NCBI GenBank assembly: GCA_009377525.1
Contig: WHTW01000049.1
Coordinates: 1-47,875 of the forward strand
Reading direction: 5' to 3'
Source of the DNA: Rhodospirillales bacterium
Lineage (GTDB): Bacteria > Pseudomonadota > Alphaproteobacteria > Reyranellales > Reyranellaceae
DNA: 47,875 nucleotides
The notes under the pieces: generated by a model
The model's input: only the letters and a program-made list of their open reading frames with translations
The model's database searches: none
What the model was told of the DNA's origin: nothing
Part shown: positions 32,378-40,379 of the stretch, one piece after another
How positions within the stretch are numbered: the stretch's first letter is position 1
Layout of the letters: each line of letters begins with the position of its first letter
Position numbers and translations under genes: made by a program

Positions 32378-32514
32378 GCTGGGCGGCACGCCATTCCAGT
32401 GGCGCGTCTTCTCATGCTCTTCTGGACCGCGAGCCTCTGGCTCGCTCATGAATCATGAGCGCGCAGTCCGGAAGACCATGATGCGCCACTGGAGTGGCGT
32501 GGCGTGCCCCCAGC
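32378..32514. repeat. Nested composite palindrome (copy D): type I outside, type II inside
   Basis: Outer arms carry GCCATTCCAGTGGCGC and GCGCCACTGGAGTGGC (15 of 16 inverted), flanked by GCTGGG/CCCAGC ends and followed by GTCTTCTCATG as in copy A. Inside lies a second unit at 32418-32475, bounded by TCTTCT and GGAAGA like copy E, with its own GCGAGCC/GGCTCGC hairpin and TCATGAA centre. The right end touches the zur stop codon. The layout looks like one repeat inserted in the loop of another. Confidence 0.8.
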
Positions 32515-32996
32515 TAGCCTTTCCGGCACTCCGCGCAGGTGCCCATCACTTCCAGGGTCATGTCGCGCGCGGCGAACCCGCGGCGATTGGCACTCGACGC
32601 AATAGTGTCGGCCAGGCCCTCGCTGTGCAGCTCTTCGGCATTGCCGCAATCGCCGCAAATGAGGAAGAAGCCGCGATGCGCCTCGCCGGGATGGCTGCAA
32701 CCGACGAAGGCGTTCATGCGCTCGATGCGGTGGATCAGGCCGTTGTCGATCAGGAAATCGAGCGCGCGGTAGACCGTGGGCGGCGCCGAGCCCAACTCCT
32801 CGTTGCGCAGCTCGTCGAGCAGGGCGTAGGCGCCGACCGGCTTGTGGCTCGACCACACCAGCTCGAGCACGCGGCGGCGCAGCGGCGTGAAGCGCAGGTC
32901 CTTTTCCGCACACAGCTTCTCGGCCGCCGCCAGGGCGTCCTCGATGCAGTGCTTGTGGTCGTGGCCGTGCGCCGAGGCTTTGGCGGTCTTCTTCAC
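32514..32996 (-). CDS. zur: Fur family transcriptional regulator, Zur-like
   Basis: A 160-residue metal-dependent repressor. FTPLRRRVLELVWSSHKPVG, then AYALLDELRNEELGSAPPTV and YRALDFLIDNGLIHRIE form the winged helix. The H-rich start (AHGHDHKHC), H residues in CSHPGEAHRGFF, and two zinc cysteine pairs (CGDC and CAEC) fit a zinc-sensing Zur. The start is GTG 32996. It is divergent from hisI with a 74-base gap, so its operator may be there, but no clear dyad was recognised. Confidence 0.88.
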   Translation of the reverse strand: MKKTAKASAHGHDHKHCIEDALAAAEKLCAEKDLRFTPLRRRVLELVWSSHKPVGAYALLDELRNEELGSAPPTVYRALDFLIDNGLIHRIERMNAFVGCSHPGEAHRGFFLICGDCGNAEELHSEGLADTIASSANRRGFAARDMTLEVMGTCAECRKG

Positions 32997-33070
32997 GCGG
33001 TTCCCGATTTGCCAAGCTGGTGTCGGGCGATTATACGCCCCGTTCCGTTCGCAGGCCAAGGCTCGCCCCA

Positions 33071-33508
33071 ATGCCCAGCACAGCCAACGTTGTCCCGACG
33101 ACCTACCTGCCGGCCGCCATCGACACGGCGATCGCCGCCATTCAGTTCGACGCCCAGGGCCTCGTCCCGGCCATCGCCCAGCAGCACGATTCGGGCGAAA
33201 TCCTGATGATGGCCTGGATGGATCGCGATGCCGTCGCCGAGACCATGCGCACCGGCCGCGTCTGCTACTGGTCGCGCTCGCGCAAGGCGCCGTGGCGCAA
33301 GGGCGACACGTCGGGCCACATCCAGACCCTGGTCGATCTCCGGATCGACTGCGACGGAGATACGCTGCTGGTCCTGGTCGACCAGAAGGGCGTGGCCTGC
33401 CATACCGGACGCCACAACTGCTTCTTCCGCGCCATCCGCGACGGCGCGCTCGAGACCATCGCCCCGGTGATGGTCGACATGGAAAAGCTTGGGAAGGATC
33501 AAGGTTGA
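33071..33508 (+). CDS. hisI: Phosphoribosyl-AMP cyclohydrolase
   Basis: A 145-residue metalloenzyme opening the purine ring of PR-AMP in histidine synthesis. EILMMAWMDRDAVAETMRTG, then YWSRSRKAPWRKGDTSGH is the family core. DCDGDT supplies the magnesium aspartates, and CHTGRHNCFF the zinc cysteines. It is monofunctional, without a fused HisE pyrophosphohydrolase, and away from the other his genes, as usual in alphaproteobacteria. Its stop overlaps the TTG start of the next gene. Confidence 0.96.
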   Translation: MPSTANVVPTTYLPAAIDTAIAAIQFDAQGLVPAIAQQHDSGEILMMAWMDRDAVAETMRTGRVCYWSRSRKAPWRKGDTSGHIQTLVDLRIDCDGDTLLVLVDQKGVACHTGRHNCFFRAIRDGALETIAPVMVDMEKLGKDQG

Positions 33509-33993
33509 CCAAAAGCGTATTTGCGCGTCGCGCGTTCGTTCTCGCCGCCCTAGCCCTACCCGTCGGCGCCTGTACGACGTCAGGCTTGTTCGGCCAAAGC
33601 AAGCCTCGCTACACGCTGTCGCCGCGCGGCGACCGGCTGGTTCTGTGGATCCAGAAGAGCGGCAAGGACAACATGTTGGCGCCCGAGGCGTTGGCGCTGA
33701 TGGGCATCACCAACGAGGGCCGCGACATCCCGGTCCGCCAGATCGCGCAGGAGGAAGGCGAGAGCCGTTTCGTGGTGAGCCTCACCAACATCCGCAAGAT
33801 CCACGACCTGATCTTCATGCGCCGCCAGGGCGACGTGCTGCTGCTGCATCTCAGCGACACCAAGTTCACACGGCTTGCAAGTGTGCGCTATCCGCGCAAC
33901 GGCAAGCCTTCCCTGATCACCGACACGACCTTCGCCGAAAACGATTTCCAGCAACAGATCGCTTTTTGGTTCAGGGCGATGCCCGGTCGGTAG
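33505..33993 (+). CDS. Putative lipoprotein of unknown function
   Basis: A 162-residue protein beginning at TTG 33505 with a lipoprotein signal: RRAFVLAALALPVGAC, lipobox VGAC, cysteine near residue 23. The mature part (YTLSPRGDRLVLWIQKSGKD, IPVRQIAQEEGESRFVVSLT, ITDTTFAENDFQQQIAFWF) matches no family I recognise. It overlaps the hisI stop (TTGA) and is followed 15 bases later by the MFS gene, so it is part of a hisI-lipoprotein-MFS transcript. Likely an envelope protein. Confidence 0.75.
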   Translation: MTKSVFARRAFVLAALALPVGACTTSGLFGQSKPRYTLSPRGDRLVLWIQKSGKDNMLAPEALALMGITNEGRDIPVRQIAQEEGESRFVVSLTNIRKIHDLIFMRRQGDVLLLHLSDTKFTRLASVRYPRNGKPSLITDTTFAENDFQQQIAFWFRAMPGR

Positions 33994-34008
33994 TATTGTG
34001 ACAGGGAG

Positions 34009-35181
34009 ATGACAGTCGCCGTCACTCCTTCCGTTTCACCCCGCCGGACCCTCACGGTGTGCGGCGGGGCTCATGCGCTGCATGACGGTTTCACCGATCT
34101 TCTGAACGTCCTCTACCCGCTGTTGCAGGCCCAGTTCGGCCTGAGCTATGCGGCCATCGGCGCGTTCAAGACCGTCTATTCCGGCGCCATGGCGGTGGGA
34201 CAGATCCCGTCGGGCAAGCTCGCCGTGCGCTTCGGCGGCGTGAAGGTTCTGGCGATCGGCACGGCGTTGATTGCTGTCGGCTACGGGCTCGCGGGCCTCA
34301 CCGGGTCGCTCTATGGCGTGGTCATCGGGCTTCTGCTGGCGGGACTGGGCGGCAGCACGCAGCATCCGATCGGCTCCAGCCTGGTATCCGCCGCCTACTC
34401 CGGCCTGCGCTCACGCACCGCGCTCGGCACCTACAATTTCACTGGCGATGTCGGCAAGGTGTTGCTGCCGGCCCTGTTCGCCGTGATCGCCGCGGCGTTG
34501 GGCTGGCAACAGGCGCTGATCGTGATCGCAGCCCTCGCCGTGCTCGGCGCCGGTGTGATCCTGGGAACGCTGAAGCCCGTACCGCTGCACGACAAGGGCG
34601 ATGAGCCGAAGTCAGCGGTGGCCGGGCAGGATCGGCCGTGGGCCTATTGGCTGCTGTTCTCCATTCACATTGCCGATAACCTGGTGCGCACTGGTTTCTT
34701 GATCTTTTTGCCCTTCCTACTGCGCGACAAAGGCGCTGACTTGCCGACCATCGGCTTGGGCCTGTCGCTGCTGTTCGCCGGCGGTGCGGCGGGCAAGCTG
34801 GTGATGGGCTGGGTCGGCGAAAAACTCGGCGTAGTGCCGTCGGTAATTCTGACGGAAGCGGCGACCACAGGCCTCATCCTGCTTCTGTTGCCATTGTCGC
34901 TGCCACTCGCGCTCGTGTTGCTGCCGGCCGTCGGTCTAGCGCTGAACGGCACCTCGTCGGTGCTCTACGGCACGGTGCCGGAATTCGTGAGTCCGGAGAA
35001 GCGCACGCACGCCTTCGCCATCTTCTACACCGGCGGTTCGGTCGCCGGTGCGACCGGCCCGTTCCTCGCCGGCCTTCTCGGCGACGCGACCAGCCTGCCG
35101 ATTGCGCTCACCGTCGTAGCCTGCATCGCGCTGACGACGGTGCCGATGGTGTGGGCACTCAGACCGGCTTTTCGCTCATAG
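34009..35181 (+). CDS. MFS transporter, fosmidomycin resistance (Fsr)-like
   Basis: A 390-residue inner-membrane transporter with twelve predicted hydrophobic segments. GGAHALHDGFTDLLNVLYPL is the Fsr-family opening, and QIPSGKLAVRFGGVKVLAIG the MFS loop 2-3 motif. YTGGSVAGATGPFLAGLLGD lies in the C-terminal half. The start follows AGGGAG at a close six-base spacing. Family members export fosmidomycin-like drugs or unknown metabolites; the substrate is not provable here. It is followed immediately by palindrome copy E. Confidence 0.9.
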   Translation: MTVAVTPSVSPRRTLTVCGGAHALHDGFTDLLNVLYPLLQAQFGLSYAAIGAFKTVYSGAMAVGQIPSGKLAVRFGGVKVLAIGTALIAVGYGLAGLTGSLYGVVIGLLLAGLGGSTQHPIGSSLVSAAYSGLRSRTALGTYNFTGDVGKVLLPALFAVIAAALGWQQALIVIAALAVLGAGVILGTLKPVPLHDKGDEPKSAVAGQDRPWAYWLLFSIHIADNLVRTGFLIFLPFLLRDKGADLPTIGLGLSLLFAGGAAGKLVMGWVGEKLGVVPSVILTEAATTGLILLLLPLSLPLALVLLPAVGLALNGTSSVLYGTVPEFVSPEKRTHAFAIFYTGGSVAGATGPFLAGLLGDATSLPIALTVVACIALTTVPMVWALRPAFRS

Positions 35182-35244
35182 TCTTCTGGACCGCCGGCGT
35201 CTCGCCGGCTTCATGAGCCGGCCGGAGGCCGGCGGTCCGGAAGA
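35182..35244. repeat. Intergenic palindrome, type II (copy E)
   Basis: Arms 35188-35209 and 35217-35238 (19 of 22 inverted) close on TTCATGA and are bracketed by TCTTCT and GGAAGA. It begins one base after the MFS stop codon and ends seven bases before the convergent MlrC stop, so it fills the shared 3' gap. It is the clearest full copy of the unit seen nested inside copy D. Confidence 0.87.
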
Positions 35245-35251
35245 GAAGAAT

Positions 35252-36778
35252 CTACGCGCCGTTCCACACCGGCCCCATCGGCTTCAGCTTGATGCCCTTG
35301 CGCAGGTGCTTGTAGGGCATCTCGATCGGATCGGTGATGTGCGCACCGGGCGACTGCACGACCAGGATGGTCTCGGCGATCGGCTGGAAGTCGGCGCGGA
35401 AATGCACCGTCGACTTCAGGCCGAGGATGGGCACCTTGGACGGCTCGACGCCGACATGGCGGAACATCTCCTGGTCGGCGGCCTGGATGCGCTTGCTGGC
35501 GAGCACTGCGGACACGCCGCTCGCCTCGTCGGTCACCAGCGCCATCGGCCCGATCTGGAACCTCGCACCGCCGTAGAACGGACCGGTGCCGGTGAACTTG
35601 CCGTCGCCGACCTTGACGACGCGCCAGTCGGCCACGACCGGCTTCTCGCCGGCATAGCCCACGACAGCGCCGATACCGCGATGCATGACGTTGCCCTCGC
35701 CCGTCGCGACGGCCTCCTTCGCGGCCTCCTCGTCGACGATCATGCCGATCACCGCGCCCTTTGCCTTGTGGCGCATCAGGGCAGCGAGCAGCCCGACCGT
35801 GTCCGAGGTGCCGCCGGCGCCAGGATTGTCCTGCACGTCGGCGAGCACGATCGGCTTCTTCGCGTTCTTGGAAAGCTCGACGGCGCGCAGCGCCGCGGCG
35901 TCGGGATCGAGCAGCTCGCCGGCGAAGGCCCTCTCCTGTGCCTTCACTGTCTGGGCGAGCTTGTCGGCGGCGGCTTCGACCGCTTCCTTGTCGTGGCCGT
36001 AGACCACCAGCGCCGGCCCGCACTGGGCGATGTCGGCCGGCGGGAAGCCCGGCGTATGGGTGACGCTGACGATGCCCTGGTTGTGGCTCTTCTCGCCGGC
36101 TTCCAATTCGCCCACCAGATCGAAGATGCCCTTGGCCGGCTCGATGAAGGTGCATTGCCAGACCAGTGGGATCAGGAAATCGAGCTGGCGGTAGGCACGA
36201 TAGACCGGCCGCTTCTCCTTGAGCAGGCGATCCAGAAGCTCGGCGGCGCGCTTGCCGGTCACGGCCATATCGATGTGCGGATAGGTGCGATAGCCGACCA
36301 GCGCCGTGGCCAGGCTCGCCATGTCGGACGTTAGGTTGGCATGATAGTCCAGGCTTGCCACGATCGGCATGGCGCCGCCGACGACCGTGCGGATGCGCTT
36401 CAACAGCTCGCCTTCGCCGTCCTCGATGTTTTCCGCCACCATGGCGCCGTGCAGGTCGAGGTAGATGGCGTCGAACGGCCCGAGCTTCGCGAGATCCTCG
36501 TCGAACAGCGCCCACATCTTCTCGTAGGCATCCTCGGTGACGTAGGACGCCGGCGCCGCCGCCGCCCAGGCGAGCGGCACGACCTCGTGGCCGAGCTCGG
36601 CCAGGCGCTTCACCGCACCCGCGATCGGGATGTTGAAGCCCTCGACGCCCGCAATCATCTCCGGCCCGCGCAGCAAGGGTGGCCAGGCGTCGGCGCGCAC
36701 GAACTCCTCCCAGGTCGCCTGCTGCGGCGCGAAGGTATTGGTCTCGTGCTGGAATCCACCCACAGCGATTCGCGCCAT
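35252..36778 (-). CDS. M81 family metallopeptidase, MlrC-like
   Basis: A 508-residue protein of the MlrC family, named for the enzyme that finishes microcystin breakdown. MARIAVGGFQHETNTFAP opens it. Zinc-site motifs are HETNTF, DLHGAMV and DYHANLT, and DNPGAGGTSDTVGLLAAL is a further conserved block. Members in non-cyanotoxin degraders are common, so the true substrate is unknown. The start ATG 36778 has a strong GGGAGAAAGG site. The gene is alone, convergent with the MFS gene. Confidence 0.92.
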   Translation of the reverse strand: MARIAVGGFQHETNTFAPQQATWEEFVRADAWPPLLRGPEMIAGVEGFNIPIAGAVKRLAELGHEVVPLAWAAAAPASYVTEDAYEKMWALFDEDLAKLGPFDAIYLDLHGAMVAENIEDGEGELLKRIRTVVGGAMPIVASLDYHANLTSDMASLATALVGYRTYPHIDMAVTGKRAAELLDRLLKEKRPVYRAYRQLDFLIPLVWQCTFIEPAKGIFDLVGELEAGEKSHNQGIVSVTHTPGFPPADIAQCGPALVVYGHDKEAVEAAADKLAQTVKAQERAFAGELLDPDAAALRAVELSKNAKKPIVLADVQDNPGAGGTSDTVGLLAALMRHKAKGAVIGMIVDEEAAKEAVATGEGNVMHRGIGAVVGYAGEKPVVADWRVVKVGDGKFTGTGPFYGGARFQIGPMALVTDEASGVSAVLASKRIQAADQEMFRHVGVEPSKVPILGLKSTVHFRADFQPIAETILVVQSPGAHITDPIEMPYKHLRKGIKLKPMGPVWNGA

Positions 36779-36830
36779 AGAACCTTTCTCCCTTTCCAAC
36801 GTCGTGTCGTGAATGGACCATATCACCGAC

Positions 36831-37104
36831 ATGCGCAAAGTCTTGGCCACCGCGGTGCTGCTGGCGTCATCGGCCTGCGGAACGGCCACGGATGGCAGAA
36901 GCCGGGTATCGACCAATCGCTGGTCGACGGCGATCTACGGCAATGCCGGCGCGAGGCCGTGCAGGGGACGATGCGGCTCTTTGCCGACTGGCGGCCCTTT
37001 GCGTTCGATGCGGATGCGTTCTGGAATTACCGGTCTCAGCTGGCGCGGCGCGCCGTGCAGCGGTCCAACGAATTCAGCCCGTCCCACGCCCGCGTAGTCT
37101 TGCC
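36831..37104 (+). pseudogene. Degraded small lipoprotein gene
   Basis: ATG 36831 opens a lipoprotein signal, RKVLATAVLLASSAC, with lipobox SSAC, then CGTATDG. From about 36893 the coding character moves one frame (WQKPGIDQSLVDGDLRQCRR, EAVQGTMRLFADWRPFAFDA), a pattern seen in small alphaproteobacterial envelope lipoproteins. A one-base loss near ACGGATGG explains the change. The expected short C-terminal tail is replaced at about 37105 by palindrome copy F, so the gene has lost its normal end as well. The 94-codon unshifted frame is an unlikely alternative. Confidence 0.45.
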
Positions 37105-37202
37105 GGAGCGCGAACCTCCAGGTCCGCTCATAATCATGATGCCGGCCGGAGGCCGCGGTCCGGAAGACGAAGACTATGAGCGGACCTGGAGGTCCGTGCT
37201 CC
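37105..37202. repeat. Nested composite palindrome (copy F): type III outside, type II half inside
   Basis: Outer arms 37105-37132 and 37175-37202 are inverted at 26 of 28 positions and begin GGAGCGCGAACCTCC, close to copy C. The interior contains TCATGAT followed by GCCGGCCGGAGGCCGCGG and GGAAGA, i.e. the loop and right arm of a type II unit with the left arm missing. It lies against the end of the dehydrogenase gene at 37205 and the broken lipoprotein gene. Confidence 0.8.
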
Positions 37203-37204
37203 AG

Positions 37205-38089
37205 CTACTTCCCCGTCGCGTCCTCGATCGCCTTCAGGAGGACAGGCCAGTATTCCTTGCCGTGGCCGAGCTCGGCGGCGCGTTCCATCAGCTCGCGCAC
37301 GACGTCGGCGCCGAGCGCCGGCACGCCGCGCTCCTCGGCCATCTGGATGGCGTAGGACAGGTCCTTCAGCGCGTATTCCACCGAGAAGGCGCGCTCGGGG
37401 AAGGCGCCCGGCAGCATCGCCTTCATGCCGTGGTTGCGCAGCGCGAAGGAATCGGCCGAGCCCTTGGTCAGGGTCTCGAACAGCACCTTGCCGTCGACGC
37501 CGTGGGCGCGGGCGATGGCCAGCGCCTCGGCGAGCGCCACGCCGGTCTGGAACAGGATCATGTTGTTCAGGATCTTGACCGCCTGGCCGCTGCCGGCGTC
37601 GCCGCAATAAGTCACCTCGCTCGCCATGCAGCGCAACAGCGGCTCGATGCGCGTGAAGCACTCCTGGGTGCCGCCGACCATGATCGACAGCGTGCCGTCG
37701 ATCGCCGCCTGCCGCGTGCGCGCGACCGGCGCGTCGGCGAAGGCCGAGGCGCAGCCCTCGAATTCGGCATAGAGCCGCCGCGCCAGACTTATGGGCGATG
37801 TGCTGAGGTCGATCACCGTCCAGCCGAGCTTGGCCTTGGAGACGAGGCCGCCCTCGCCCAGACAGATCTGCTCGACCTCCTTGCCGCCCGGCAGGGAGAG
37901 CATGATGGTCCGGCATTCGGCCGCTATCTCGTCGAGCGAGGCGCTTTTCACGCCGTCGGCGGCCAGGCGCTTCAGCGGCGCCTCGTCGCGATCGGCGGCC
38001 AGCACTTCCAACCCGCTCTTGCGGGCGAGGTTGCGGCACATCGGCTCGCCCATGGTGCCGACGCCTATGAATCCGATCTTGTCTGTCAT
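37205..38089 (-). CDS. NAD(P)-dependent oxidoreductase, 3-hydroxyisobutyrate dehydrogenase family
   Basis: A 294-residue beta-hydroxyacid dehydrogenase. IGFIGVGTMGEPMCRNLARK is the Rossmann and signature opening. FADAPVARTRQAAIDGTLSI is the substrate-binding D-A-P-V motif with G-x-x-x-A replaced by RTRQAA, and GSGQAVKILNNMILF carries the catalytic lysine. It could act on 3-hydroxyisobutyrate, tartronate semialdehyde or succinic semialdehyde; the loop change argues against a firm call. It starts one base after the cupin stop, in an operon tetR-cupin-dehydrogenase. Confidence 0.9.
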   Translation of the reverse strand: MTDKIGFIGVGTMGEPMCRNLARKSGLEVLAADRDEAPLKRLAADGVKSASLDEIAAECRTIMLSLPGGKEVEQICLGEGGLVSKAKLGWTVIDLSTSPISLARRLYAEFEGCASAFADAPVARTRQAAIDGTLSIMVGGTQECFTRIEPLLRCMASEVTYCGDAGSGQAVKILNNMILFQTGVALAEALAIARAHGVDGKVLFETLTKGSADSFALRNHGMKAMLPGAFPERAFSVEYALKDLSYAIQMAEERGVPALGADVVRELMERAAELGHGKEYWPVLLKAIEDATGK

Positions 38090-38090
38090 G

Positions 38091-38420
38091 TCAGTCCACG
38101 ATGAAGAGTTTGGCGCCGCTTTCGGTGCTCGAGCGATGGGCGAGGTCGCCATCGGCAACCTGGTAGCTCTGGCCCGGCTTCAGGACCACGGTGCGGCCGT
38201 CGGCGAGCTCGGTGTGCAGTTCGCCATCCAGCACCAGCAGGACGTGGCCCTTCTGGCACCAGTGATCGGCGAGATATCCCGGCGTGTATTCCACCATGCG
38301 CACCCGGATGTTGTTGAAGGTCCGCGTGCGCCAGTAGGCCTTGCCGGTCTCGCCGGCATGCTCGGTGCGCTCCACGCCTTCCCAATCGGTCGTGCCAAAG
38401 GGTATGTCGAACATCAGCAT
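38091..38420 (-). CDS. DHCW-motif cupin fold protein
   Basis: A 109-residue single-domain cupin. VEYTPGYLADHWCQKGHVLL carries the D-H-W-C family motif and metal-binding histidines. LVLDGELHTELADGRTVVLK, then PGQSYQVADGDLAHRSS is the second cupin box. The substrate is unknown; small cupins of this kind are often isomerases or sensors. Its start overlaps the end of the tetR gene by seven bases, and its stop is one base from the dehydrogenase. Confidence 0.88.
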   Translation of the reverse strand: MLMFDIPFGTTDWEGVERTEHAGETGKAYWRTRTFNNIRVRMVEYTPGYLADHWCQKGHVLLVLDGELHTELADGRTVVLKPGQSYQVADGDLAHRSSTESGAKLFIVD

Positions 38421-38995
38421 GGGCGGGCTATTAGCATAGTTTGCGCCTGCCGGTAGGCGGCCTGGCGCAGCTCCTGTGCGAGGCCCGGATCGGTCACGCC
38501 GCGCGCCGTGACGAGGCCACCGACGCACAGTGCCGCCACGGAAAGAGCGCGCTCGCGCGCCTGCGGGCCGGCGAGGTCGGCCTGCAGCAGCCCGAGCAGC
38601 TTCTCCAGGACGTCCTGGTACGCTGCCTTCACGCCGTCGCCGCTGCGCGCAATGTCGAATGGCAGGGCGATCAGCGGGCAGCAGCTCTCGCGATCGTCGA
38701 AATGGTCGCGCGAGAAATAGGCGTCGACGATTCGCTCGGCGCGCAACTTGTGCGCATTGCGTCGCGGCCGTCGCCACGGCTTGGGCGCCTCCTCGCACAG
38801 GAACCAGCGCACGGCCTCGGCGTAGAGCTCGTCCTTGTCCTTGAAATGCCGATAGAAGCCGCCGTGCGTCAGGCCGGCATTCTCCATCACCTCGCCGATC
38901 GAGACTTGGGTGAAGCCCTTGCTGTTGAACAGGCGGCGCGCACTTTCGAGGATGCGCTGGCGGGTCTGCCGCTTGTGCGTCGCCGAATAGGGCAT
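38414..38995 (-). CDS. TetR/AcrR family transcriptional regulator
   Basis: A 193-residue repressor. ATHKRQTRQRILESARRLFN, then SIGEVMENAGLTHGGFYRHF is the TetR helix-turn-helix of the FikD/NemR-like branch, with a C-terminal ligand domain containing CCPLIALPFDIARSGDGVK. I start at ATG 38995, five bases after GGAGG; ATG 39007 overlaps that site. It is divergent from the membrane protein at 39072, with a dyad at 39007-39030 as probable operator, and it leads the cupin-dehydrogenase operon. Ligand unknown. Confidence 0.92.
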   Translation of the reverse strand: MPYSATHKRQTRQRILESARRLFNSKGFTQVSIGEVMENAGLTHGGFYRHFKDKDELYAEAVRWFLCEEAPKPWRRPRRNAHKLRAERIVDAYFSRDHFDDRESCCPLIALPFDIARSGDGVKAAYQDVLEKLLGLLQADLAGPQARERALSVAALCVGGLVTARGVTDPGLAQELRQAAYRQAQTMLIARPC

Positions 38996-39006
38996 GGCGT
39001 CCTCCA

Positions 39007-39030
39007 TAAAGATGATGTTGAACATCTTTA
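39007..39030. promoter_or_regulatory. Dyad operator candidate for the TetR regulator
   Basis: TAAAGATG and CATCTTTA flank eight bases. Within it, GATGTT-G-AACATC forms a second perfect dyad, so the site has two overlapping symmetry centres. It sits between the divergent tetR and membrane-protein genes, the normal place for TetR autoregulation. Confidence 0.65.
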
Positions 39031-39071
39031 GCGGCACACGACCCTTCGGCAACCTGATCGGAGGACCCCGC

Positions 39072-39740
39072 ATGCTCGACTTCCTCGGAACCGTCGCCAC
39101 CGCCGCGCTGATCGTCTTCGTCATCAGCACCCTGCTCGTCTTCCTCGACGCATCGCGCGAGACCAAGATCGTCATGGCGGCCCTGCTCGGCCTGTGGGTC
39201 GGCATCGCCACGGCGGGCAGCGCGGTGGGCTGGGCCGCGCTGGCAAGACCCTTCCCGATCATGGGTCTTTTCGTGGCGGCACCCTTGACCGCCGCCATCG
39301 TCGCCACGGCCTGGCCGGGGGCGCGCAAAGCGATGCTCGGCCTGCCGCTGCCGCTTCTGGTCGGCCTGAATGTCGGGCGCGTGTTCGCCATCCTGTTCCT
39401 GCTGGTGGCGGCCGAGGGCCGGATGTCCGGCCCGTTCCCTCATTCGGCCGGCTGGGGCGACATCATCAGCGGCGTCGTGGCGCTGCCGCTGATCTGGCTT
39501 GCCCGCAACCCCGCGAGGAACAAGGCCGTGCTGCATCTCTGGAACGCCTTCGGCATGCTCGACCTGGTGGTTGCGATCGGCCTCGGCGTGATGTCGGCGC
39601 CGGGTTCGCTGTTGCAGATTTTCCCTGATCCGGGCTCGGAGGCCATGACGCGCCTGCCCTTGTCGTTCGTGCCCACGGTGCTGGTGCCGATGTGGATGGT
39701 CCTGCACGCGATCATCTGGGTGAAACTGCGGCGGGCCTAG
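39072..39740 (+). CDS. Integral membrane protein of unknown function
   Basis: A 222-residue protein with about seven hydrophobic segments, starting MLDFLGTVATAALIVFVIST after a GGAGGA site. Examples are IVMAALLGLWVGIATAGSAV, GLFVAAPLTAAIVATAW, LLVGLNVGRVFAILFLLVAA and VPTVLVPMWMVLHAIIWVKL. I do not recognise a characterised family. Being divergent from tetR across an operator-like dyad, it is the probable target of that regulator, perhaps a small-molecule permease. Confidence 0.78.
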   Translation: MLDFLGTVATAALIVFVISTLLVFLDASRETKIVMAALLGLWVGIATAGSAVGWAALARPFPIMGLFVAAPLTAAIVATAWPGARKAMLGLPLPLLVGLNVGRVFAILFLLVAAEGRMSGPFPHSAGWGDIISGVVALPLIWLARNPARNKAVLHLWNAFGMLDLVVAIGLGVMSAPGSLLQIFPDPGSEAMTRLPLSFVPTVLVPMWMVLHAIIWVKLRRA

Positions 39741-39753
39741 ATGACAGTGGGCG

Positions 39754-40371
39754 TCACCCCCAGCTCTCGAGCGCGCGCTTCAGGCTCTCCGGGCCGCGGT
39801 AGAGCATCGCCCGCCAGCCGCAGGTGCGGGCGCCGTCGACGTTGGCCGCCGCGTCGTCGACAAACAGGATCGACTGCGCCGCCGTCACGCCCATGCGTGC
39901 CTGGGCGTTGGTGAAGAACACGCGGTCGGGTTTGCAGACGCCCAGCGCCGCCGAATAGATGATCTCGTCGAAATGCGGGCCGAGCCCCGCCTCGTCGCGC
40001 AGATAGGCGATGCGATGGTGCTCCTGGTTGGAGGCCGTGAAGCAGCGGCCGCCGGTGCGCTGCCGCCAGGCGTCGGCCAGCGCCAGCACGTCGCGGTCGA
40101 TGACGGCGTCCTTGGCGAACCAGTAGGCGACGAACTCCTCCAGCCGGTCGGCCATGCCCTTGGTTTCCAGCCAGCCGTGCAGGGCGACGTAGAGATCGAG
40201 CCGGCCGCGCAGCACCTCCAGGAAATCGCGGCGGAAGAAATCGCGCGCCATCTCGTCATGGTCGAAGCCCCAGTCGGCCTTCAGGCTGGCGTACCAGGGC
40301 GCCGTCGAGCCCGGCTGGGCGAGCGAGACGACACCGTCGATGTCCAGGACGAGGACAGGGCTGGAACTCAT
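39754..40371 (-). CDS. HAD family hydrolase
   Basis: A 205-residue haloacid dehalogenase-like phosphatase (subfamily IA). LVLDIDGVVSL gives the D-x-D nucleophile motif, FTASNQEHHRI the motif II threonine/serine region, GVCKPDRVFF the motif III lysine, and ILFVDDAAANVDGARTCGWR motif IV. Substrates of this group are phosphorylated sugars or nucleotides. Its start codon is only eight bases from the start of the divergent GNAT. Confidence 0.9.
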   Translation of the reverse strand: MSSSPVLVLDIDGVVSLAQPGSTAPWYASLKADWGFDHDEMARDFFRRDFLEVLRGRLDLYVALHGWLETKGMADRLEEFVAYWFAKDAVIDRDVLALADAWRQRTGGRCFTASNQEHHRIAYLRDEAGLGPHFDEIIYSAALGVCKPDRVFFTNAQARMGVTAAQSILFVDDAAANVDGARTCGWRAMLYRGPESLKRALESWG

Positions 40372-40379
40372 GGCCCGAC

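Noticed and set aside
36341..38104. Very long plus-strand open frame (587 codons)
   Set aside because: It runs antisense through the MlrC and dehydrogenase genes; protein composition is Arg/Ala/Gly-rich with no motif, as expected for a high-GC shadow. Only the part around 36893-37104 has real coding character (the lipoprotein remnant).
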